A stretch of 9,917 nt of DNA from Chloroflexota bacterium (GTDB taxonomy: Bacteria; Chloroflexota; UBA5177; JANWHV01), in contig JANWHO010000161.1 of the NCBI GenBank assembly GCA_025450375.1, forward strand, positions 1 through 9,917, read 5' to 3'. This document shows positions 5,651-9,917 of this stretch, one piece after another. Every line of letters begins with the position of its first letter. Within the stretch, counting starts at the first letter, position 1. The notes below the pieces were generated by a model that saw only the letters and a program-made list of their open reading frames with translations, was not told the origin of the DNA and ran no database searches. Both the position numbers and the translations under genes were made by a program.

Positions 5651-5989
5651 CTACCAGAAGCGGGAGAACAGAACAGCCACCAGGGCGAGGGTGGCAATCC
5701 GCGCCAGTCCAATGATCAGGCTACCCTGGGACAGCGTGGTGAGGTCCAGAGCGGTCCAGACGGCGGCCATGGCCAGGACGAAGGCCGCGCCTCGGCGGAC
5801 ATCCGACCGCGCCGCGCCGGCGTAGGGCGTGAAGGCGGCCATGCCACGGCCCCGGATTGGGGTCACCCTCCCTTGCCCACGAGGCTGGCGCACCTCGCGC
5901 CACCACCGGCGCGCCGCCAACCACCGCTTGGTGAGAAAGCGATACCGCCAGTACAGCGAATTTTCCTGGAGATTCTTGAAAAGCGGCAT
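5651..5989 (-). CDS. Small membrane protein with two predicted spans, unknown function
   Basis: I do not recognise this 112-residue protein. The N-terminal half is basic and aromatic (WRYRFLTKRWLAARRWWREVRQ) and probably cytoplasmic or lipid-associated. Two hydrophobic segments follow (about 66-82 and 90-109), and the protein ends FSRFW. The ATG at 5989 has AAGGTAGAG about 5 nt upstream. In-frame ATG 6037 is possible, but it lies only some 9 nt from the predicted transcript start and lacks a good ribosome site. The gene is first in a unit with the glutaredoxin-like gene, whose start lies within 3-18 nt of its stop. A strong promoter sits at 6081-6053. Confidence 0.65.
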   Translation of the reverse strand: MPLFKNLQENSLYWRYRFLTKRWLAARRWWREVRQPRGQGRVTPIRGRGMAAFTPYAGAARSDVRRGAAFVLAMAAVWTALDLTTLSQGSLIIGLARIATLALVAVLFSRFW

Positions 5990-6052
5990 GGCAACTCTAC
6001 CTTGGGTTTCCCGTAGTCGTAAGGCGTAAAGGGTCATTCCCGCCGTGCTTCC

Positions 6053-6081
6053 AGTATATGCCCCTGGGGGGAAGCTGTCTA
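6053..6081 (-). promoter_or_regulatory. Strong sigma-70-type promoter of the membrane protein-glutaredoxin unit
   Basis: On the minus strand, TAGACA (6081-6076), a 17-nt spacer and TATACT (6058-6053) each match the consensus at 5 of 6 positions. It lies immediately after the stop codon of the collagen-like gene and gives a leader of about 57 nt to the ATG at 5989. Confidence 0.7.
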
Positions 6082-6849
6082 TCACGGCGCCGTGTAGGTA
6101 TAGCTTCCGTGCCAACTGACCAGACCCTGGTTTGTCGACGTGACCTGGAGGAGGAAACCGAGCCGGTCGGCGGTGTTCGCCGCCGGCGATCCAGCATCAT
6201 TGGCGATGGTGACCGCTCGGAGCACATTTATCGCTTGCCCGGGATACAGGCAAAGCGTTCCGGGCGGCGCGGTGCCGGCGACCCCGCATCCGCCCGAGCC
6301 CGCGAACTGGACGGACCCAGGCGGCGCGGACAGAGGAGTGAGGAAAGTGATCGCCGTGCCCTCCTCGTCCTGAGCCACGGAGGCGAGATAGGTGATCCCC
6401 ACGTCCCCGCTTTCGCTGTGTCCCGAGGTCAAGGGCAGGGTAGGCGAGGAGGTTGTTCCCGATCCGGCCTGCCCCGATGCCCCCGCGATGCCTGGCACTC
6501 CCTGTGGACCTGGCGGCCCTTGCGCCCCAGCGGGACCGGCCGGTCCCGCCGGGCCTTGCGGTCCTTGCTGGCCGGAAAGCCCGGTGGCCCCGGTCATACC
6601 GCTTGGCCCTTGCGGGCCGCCGATCCCAGGCACACCCGGCGGCCCGGGCGGTCCTTGCGGGCCGGGTAGGGCCCGGGTCCGTCGGAGCGCCCGTAGCTGG
6701 GCCTGGAGGGTATGTACCTGGGCGGTGAGGGTCTTGATTTGAGTCGCCAGCGAAGGCGCGTTCGGTCCCGCGGAACTGCCCGCCACTCCCAGGAGAAGCA
6801 CGGCCACACAGAGGATTAGGAGGAGGGGTAGCCGGCGTAGGCGGCTCAC
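6082..6849 (-). CDS. Exported collagen-like protein with N-terminal coiled coil
   Basis: The 255-residue protein has four regions. A signal peptide or anchor covers about 1-27. A heptad-rich coiled coil (about 34-58, [20 protein letters not shown]) could drive trimer formation. An uninterrupted collagen stretch runs from Gly63 to Gly129, with glycine at every third position for 23 triplets, many GPQ, GPP and GPA. A globular C-terminal domain (about 146-255) holds two cysteines (Cys188, Cys200). Bacterial collagens without hydroxyproline form stable triple helices and serve as surface fibres, spore filaments or adhesins; the specific role here is unknown. The start is GTG 6849, overlapping the TGA of the upstream gene (GTGA), so translation is probably coupled. 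There is no sortase motif at the C-terminus. Confidence 0.88.
   Translation of the reverse strand: MSRLRRLPLLLILCVAVLLLGVAGSSAGPNAPSLATQIKTLTAQVHTLQAQLRALRRTRALPGPQGPPGPPGVPGIGGPQGPSGMTGATGLSGQQGPQGPAGPAGPAGAQGPPGPQGVPGIAGASGQAGSGTTSSPTLPLTSGHSESGDVGITYLASVAQDEEGTAITFLTPLSAPPGSVQFAGSGGCGVAGTAPPGTLCLYPGQAINVLRAVTIANDAGSPAANTADRLGFLLQVTSTNQGLVSWHGSYTYTAP
6463..6663 (-). repeat. Gly-X-Y collagen triplet repeat region
   Basis: This segment encodes 23 consecutive Gly-X-Y triplets. It is visible at DNA level as a 9-nt-scale imperfect GGxCCx pattern. The triplets are varied rather than identical, so it is an old, diversified repeat and not a recent expansion. Confidence 0.85.
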
Positions 6850-7085
6850 CGGAGGCAGGCGGCCAAACCGGCCATCCCCAGAATGAACAAACCGAGCGGC
6901 AAGAGCAGACTCCGCGTGTCGTCCCGGCCGCCAATCAATTCCTGGGCCCCATGATTAGTGACCGCGACACCAGGCAAGAGATAGACGGCAACGGCTATCA
7001 CGGCCACCGCCGCGACGGTCCCATACCGGCGCCAACGCATCCGCCGCCGCCGGCGGCCGCGGCGAGAGCTTTCCCAACTATCCAC
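6846..7085 (-). CDS. Small two-span membrane protein upstream of the collagen-like gene
   Basis: I do not recognise this 79-residue protein. It has a very basic N-terminus (SSRRGRRRRRMRWRRYG), a first hydrophobic span (about 23-38), a short polar loop (TNHGAQELIGGRDDTRS) and a second span (about 60-77). The positive N-terminus suggests that both ends face the cytoplasm. I chose GTG 7085 because AGGTGAGG lies about 9 nt upstream. Other in-frame starts are GTG 7133, ATG 7124 and ATG 7040. Its stop overlaps the collagen-like gene start, so the two probably act together, for example in export or anchoring; this is inference from overlap only. Confidence 0.6.
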   Translation of the reverse strand: MDSWESSRRGRRRRRMRWRRYGTVAAVAVIAVAVYLLPGVAVTNHGAQELIGGRDDTRSLLLPLGLFILGMAGLAACLR

Positions 7086-7201
7086 GGTGCTTCGCCTCAC
7101 CTTTCCCGGGCTTAGTTCCAGCATCTCGCCCACGTTGTACCATTATTGGCCGAGGTCTGGGAAAACGCGCTCCGATTGTAGGTGCTGGAAGGAGATTTGG
7201 C
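7086..7201. other. Divergent intergenic region, no clear promoter recognised
   Basis: This 116-bp region separates the collagen unit (minus) from the four-cysteine protein gene (plus). It contains the ribosome-binding sites of both. AATAAT- and TACAAC-like hexamers occur on the minus strand near 7137-7148, but no -35/-10 pair with good spacing is visible on either strand. Confidence 0.4.
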
Positions 7202-7519
7202 ATGGGGTTTCTGGCGAAACTATTTGGCGGCGGTCGGCGCCCAGCGGAAGGAGGCGACCGCGATGGCATCCATGTCTACGTGCGGTGCGACAAGTGCGGC
7301 GAGAAGATACATGCGCGGGCAAACCGGAACACCGACATCAGCCAGGAATACGCCGATGACGGTGGGCGGGCCACTCCCACCCTCCATAAAGAGATCTTGG
7401 GCTCGGGCTGCCAGAATCTGATGTACGTGCATCTTACCTTCGATTCCGCGTTTCGGGTGGTCAGCAGCACGGGAGAACGCTGCAAGGTGATTAGCCGGGA
7501 GGAATTCGAGGCGGGGTGA
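7202..7519 (+). CDS. Small four-cysteine, possible zinc-ribbon protein
   Basis: The 105-residue protein begins MGFLAKLFGGG, a short amphipathic N-terminus. VYVRCDKCGEKI follows (Cys29, Cys32), and two more cysteines lie at LGSGCQNL (Cys70) and GERCKV (Cys94). The four cysteines could complete a zinc site. The overall pattern (LFGG, xVRCxxCGE, KEIxGSxC, SREEFE) is one I recall from conserved uncharacterised proteins of Chloroflexota and related Gram-positive bacteria; this is from memory and not verified. The ATG has a strong GGAAGGAG 7 nt upstream. It appears to be a single-gene unit followed by an inverted repeat at 7537-7563. The function is unknown. Confidence 0.75.
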   Translation: MGFLAKLFGGGRRPAEGGDRDGIHVYVRCDKCGEKIHARANRNTDISQEYADDGGRATPTLHKEILGSGCQNLMYVHLTFDSAFRVVSSTGERCKVISREEFEAG

Positions 7520-7536
7520 TCTGGATCCACTCACGT

Positions 7537-7563
7537 ATGGGTTAAGAGGACTTGTTAACCCAT
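7537..7563. promoter_or_regulatory. Perfect inverted repeat, candidate operator of the DtxR-family/FTR1 unit
   Basis: ATGGGTTAA (7537-7545) and TTAACCCAT (7555-7563) are exact reverse complements, separated by 9 nt. The repeat ends one base before the -35 box of the downstream promoter. DtxR-family repressors often autoregulate through palindromes of similar size with TTA/TAA-rich arms. A terminator for the upstream gene is the alternative, but no T-run follows. Confidence 0.6.
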
Positions 7564-7564
7564 G

Positions 7565-7593
7565 TTGCGAAGTGTTGAGATCCTGGTTATGAT
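7565..7593 (+). promoter_or_regulatory. Promoter of the DtxR-family/FTR1 unit
   Basis: TTGCGA (7565-7570), a 17-nt spacer and TATGAT (7588-7593) form a good sigma-70-type promoter. The -35 matches at 4 of 6 positions and the -10 at 5 of 6. The predicted start near 7600 gives a leader of about 40 nt. Confidence 0.6.
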
Positions 7594-7640
7594 GAAGGGA
7601 GCGCGCACCAAGGGCGTAGTTTAGGTCACCGGACGCGAGG

Positions 7641-8318
7641 ATGATGAGCAGCGTAACCGCCGAATATCTGGAGACTATCTACAACGTCACCATGGAAGGT
7701 GATGAAGTGATTGCCGCCCGCCTCGCCCAGAAGTTCAATGTCTCGGCCCCCAATGTGGCCACTATTCTGGGCCGGATGGAGCAGCAGGGCTTAATCCGCC
7801 GCGACGAACGGAAGGCGATCTCATTGACCGAGGAGGGGAGGACTCGGGCGGAGGCAGCCCTGCGCCGTCACCGGCTCTCCGAACGCTTTCTTCTGGAAGT
7901 ACTGGGGCTGGACTGGATAACCGCCCATGAGGAAGCGCACCACCTGGAGCACGGGATCACCCCCGAGATTGAAACCCGGATGGATGTGGTACTCGATCAC
8001 CCGTCCACCTGTCCGCACGGCAACCCAATTCCCGGCGGTGTGCCCGACGCGGCCGCTTATCTCCGCGGTCAGGGAGCCTTCCGCCTGGCCGATGCCGCCG
8101 ATGGCCAGAGTTTGGTGGTGGTTTGTGTCTCCGAGGTGGTGGAGGACGAAACCGCTCTCCTGCGCTATGTGGGTCAGAAAGGGATGCGGCCCGGAGCTCA
8201 GCTTATGGTAAGGGAACGGGAGCCTGGGGGCGCGCTCACGGTGGATCTCGGGGATCGAACAGTGGCGGTGGGCGCCGACCTGGCCCACAAGGTGTGGGTA
8301 CGGGCGGGCGGGGCGTGA
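7641..8318 (+). CDS. DtxR/MntR-family metal-dependent transcriptional regulator
   Basis: This 225-residue protein has the full three-part architecture. The winged helix covers about 1-70 (TAEYLETIY, VSAPNVATILGRMEQQGLI). The metal-binding and dimerisation domain covers about 71-138 (RRHRLSERFLLEVLGL, HEEAHHLEHGITPEI, CPHGNPIPG). The FeoA/SH3-like domain covers about 147-222. Family members bind Fe(II) or Mn(II) and repress metal uptake genes. By alignment to DtxR, His77, Glu81 and His96 match the ancillary site; Glu8, His100, Glu103 and His104 fall at the primary site, where DtxR has Met10, Cys102, Glu105 and His106. The missing Cys makes metal specificity uncertain. ATG 7641 is followed directly by a second ATG (7644); the GCGAGG ribosome site is close to both. 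An FTR1 permease gene follows after 23 nt, so iron control is the likely role. Confidence 0.93.
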   Translation: MMSSVTAEYLETIYNVTMEGDEVIAARLAQKFNVSAPNVATILGRMEQQGLIRRDERKAISLTEEGRTRAEAALRRHRLSERFLLEVLGLDWITAHEEAHHLEHGITPEIETRMDVVLDHPSTCPHGNPIPGGVPDAAAYLRGQGAFRLADAADGQSLVVVCVSEVVEDETALLRYVGQKGMRPGAQLMVREREPGGALTVDLGDRTVAVGADLAHKVWVRAGGA

Positions 8319-8341
8319 TGACTCGCGAGGTGAGTACGTAG

Positions 8342-9193
8342 ATGTTGGCGAGCCTGCTGATTTTCTTGCGCGAGGGTATCGAAGGAAGCATGATCGTGAC
8401 GATCATGTGTACGTACCTGATCAAAGCCGGACGCCCCGACCTGGTCCGGGTGGTGCTGCTCGGATCGCTGGCGGCTCTGACCTGCTCGGCGGTGGCTGGA
8501 GTAGCACTCTATGCCCTGGCGCGCGATAGCTTCATCAATTCCACGGTTCAGGTGTGGTTCGAGACCGGTACCTTCGTCGTGGCCGTAGTGGTCCTCACCT
8601 ATATGACCTTTTGGATGCGCCGGAACAGCCGGAGTCTTTCCGGAGATCTGAAAGCGCGGATGGGTGAGGCAATCGCCGGCGGCTCGGCCTTCGGACTGGC
8701 GTCCCTGGCATTTGTCACCGTGGGCCGCGAGTCCATCGAAACGGTGATTTTTCTCCTGGCGATCGCCTTTAAGAGCAGTTGGGCGTCGCTGCTCAGCGGA
8801 GCGCTGCTCGGGCTGGGGCTGGCCGCGGTGATCAGCATAGCGGTATTCCGCATGGGGATTCGCCTGAACTTCAAGCGCTTCTTCAATGTGATGGGGGCCC
8901 TCCTGATGGTCGTGGCGGCGGGCTTGCTGGCGGACGCGGTCCAGAACCTCCAGGAGCTGGGCGTGCTGCCGGGAGGGAGTCTGACCGTTTGGGATACCAC
9001 CCGCTTGCTCCCCGACAACAGCAATCTTGGCGACATCCTCCATGGGCTGGTGGGCTACGCCTCCTCGCCATCGCTTTTGCAGGTGCTGGTCTGGGCTCTT
9101 TTCTTGAGCGTGGGACTGGCGGTGTTCTTCCATCGCCCAACCGCGCCCAGTCGGCCTGCCGGCCCCATGAGTTCGGGCGCGCGCGGCGGCTGA
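8342..9193 (+). CDS. FTR1-family high-affinity iron permease
   Basis: The 283-residue, highly hydrophobic protein carries both hallmark REXXE motifs of the FTR1/EfeU family: FLREGIEGS (Arg10-Glu14) in the first span and VGRESIETV (Arg129-Glu133) near the middle. Six to seven membrane spans are visible and the length is close to that of EfeU. FTR1 proteins move ferric iron across the cytoplasmic membrane, often with an oxidase or peroxidase partner (EfeO/EfeB). No such partner is seen in the window, although the next gene is incomplete. The ATG at 8342 has GCGAGGTGAG about 7 nt upstream. It lies 23 nt after the DtxR-family gene, so the two are almost certainly one transcript with metal-controlled expression. 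The C-terminal tail is short and Pro/Ser/Gly-rich. Confidence 0.93.
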   Translation: MLASLLIFLREGIEGSMIVTIMCTYLIKAGRPDLVRVVLLGSLAALTCSAVAGVALYALARDSFINSTVQVWFETGTFVVAVVVLTYMTFWMRRNSRSLSGDLKARMGEAIAGGSAFGLASLAFVTVGRESIETVIFLLAIAFKSSWASLLSGALLGLGLAAVISIAVFRMGIRLNFKRFFNVMGALLMVVAAGLLADAVQNLQELGVLPGGSLTVWDTTRLLPDNSNLGDILHGLVGYASSPSLLQVLVWALFLSVGLAVFFHRPTAPSRPAGPMSSGARGG

Positions 9194-9293
9194 GACGGCC
9201 CGGCCAAACGTGGTACCCTGAGCGAGACGCTGGTTGGCGGCTGCCCCGCCCCGGCCAGACGGCCATTGGTTCGCGGTGAGGGGGATTCCGGCG

Positions 9294-9917
9294 ATGGGTT
9301 ATCCGTTCATTGTCTTCGTGGTCAGCAGTGTGTTTTTCCTGGTGGTCGCGCGTCAGTATGTACAGCGCCGCCGCCCGTATCAGTTTGCCTGGGCCTTGTC
9401 CTTGGCCACGGCGGTGGCCGGTTCCCTGGCCTATGTGATCTTTCTGGCGGCCGACAAATCAGAACTGGCCTTCCGTCTGTACTATGTGTTCGGCGCCCTG
9501 CTCACCGCCCCGTTGCTAGGGCTTGGCAGCATTCTGGTCATATCGCGGAGTGATGCCGCCAAGGAACGGGCTCGCTGGGTGGTTACTATCGTGGCGCTGC
9601 TGTGCGTGGCGGGCACGATCGTGCTCCTGACAAACCCGGTCAATTTCCAGGTGCTCCATCAGCTCAACGGCGGCCCGGGAACCAATCCGGACGTGTACAC
9701 CGCCAACTCAGGGAAGGCATTCGTGATCGTCCTGAACATCTTTGGCGCCCTGGCGGTGTTTGGGGTCGCGATCTATTCCGCCTGGCAACTCTATAAGCGC
9801 CGTGGCTCTCCGCGGCTGGGGCCCGCCAAGGTGGTGATCGCGCGGGGTACGTCCGTCATCTCGCAGGCGGGCGGCCAGGCCCGCACCGGCCACGGGGTGG
9901 GGCTGTTTTGGCTCACC
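9294..9917 (+). CDS. Multi-span membrane protein, unknown, cut by window end
   Basis: The reading frame opens at ATG 9294, with GAGGGGGA about 9 nt upstream, and stays open for 208 codons to the window end. At least five hydrophobic spans are visible: about 4-20, 32-53, 60-84, 98-116 and 141-165. A sixth may begin near 180-208 (VIARGTSVISQ...GLFWLT). Loops are short and basic on one side (RQYVQRRRPYQ, SRSDAAKERARW, YKRRGSPRLG). I recognise no catalytic motif and cannot name the family. It follows the FTR1 gene by 100 nt on the same strand with no clear terminator between, so a link to iron transport is possible but unproven. Confidence 0.75.
   Translation, partial: MGYPFIVFVVSSVFFLVVARQYVQRRRPYQFAWALSLATAVAGSLAYVIFLAADKSELAFRLYYVFGALLTAPLLGLGSILVISRSDAAKERARWVVTIVALLCVAGTIVLLTNPVNFQVLHQLNGGPGTNPDVYTANSGKAFVIVLNIFGALAVFGVAIYSAWQLYKRRGSPRLGPAKVVIARGTSVISQAGGQARTGHGVGLFWLT

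Noticed and set aside
8198..9133. Long minus-strand open frame (311 codons) opposite the FTR1 gene
   Set aside because: Its translation is rich in Gln, His, Arg and Pro with no domain pattern; it is the shadow of the FTR1 and DtxR-family genes, which carry clear family motifs.

Overview
The window looks like a GC-rich chromosomal segment from a free-living bacterium, with tightly packed genes and many GTG starts. It carries a B12-dependent (class II) ribonucleotide reductase with NrdR, membrane-anchored TlpA-type thioredoxins, a Gram-positive-type LexA-like palindrome and a small four-cysteine protein. Together these are compatible with a Chloroflexota-like or other deep Gram-positive-side lineage. 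That placement is a tentative inference; no rRNA or other decisive marker is present. I see no mobile element, CRISPR array, tRNA or rRNA.

Layout. 1-872 (minus): nrdR followed by the start of nrdJ. 988-3651 (plus): a likely three-gene run of a membrane-anchored SurA_N-thioredoxin fusion, an aminoglycoside-phosphotransferase-like kinase and a second membrane-anchored TlpA/ResA-type thioredoxin. 3669-4358 (minus): a DNA-binding/coiled-coil protein, convergent with that run and possibly translated from a leaderless mRNA. 4511-4801 (plus): short ribosomal protein bL25 with its own promoter and a textbook terminator. 4964-5386 (plus): a small secreted protein of unknown function whose promoter contains a GAAC-N4-GTTC palindrome, the core of the Gram-positive LexA box. 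5396-5989 (minus): a two-gene unit of a small membrane protein and a glutaredoxin-like protein, behind a strong sigma-70-type promoter. 6082-7085 (minus): a small two-span membrane protein overlapping by 4 nt an exported collagen-like protein (signal peptide, coiled coil, 23 Gly-X-Y triplets, C-terminal domain). 7202-7519 (plus): a small four-cysteine protein. 7641-9917 (plus): an iron/metal unit of a DtxR-family repressor, an FTR1-family iron permease and a multi-span membrane protein cut by the window edge. A perfect 9-bp-arm inverted repeat abuts the -35 box of its promoter and is a strong candidate operator.

How the genes fit together. Two themes recur. One is thiol/disulfide chemistry: two TlpA-like proteins, a glutaredoxin-like protein, and RNR with its cysteine-dependent chemistry. 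The other is metal homeostasis: the DtxR-FTR1 unit. The most notable items are the SurA_N-TlpA fusion, the kinase placed between two extracytoplasmic thioredoxins, the SOS-like box before an unknown secreted protein, and the DtxR-family operator together with its unusual metal-site residues. No intergenic stretch exceeds 300 bases.
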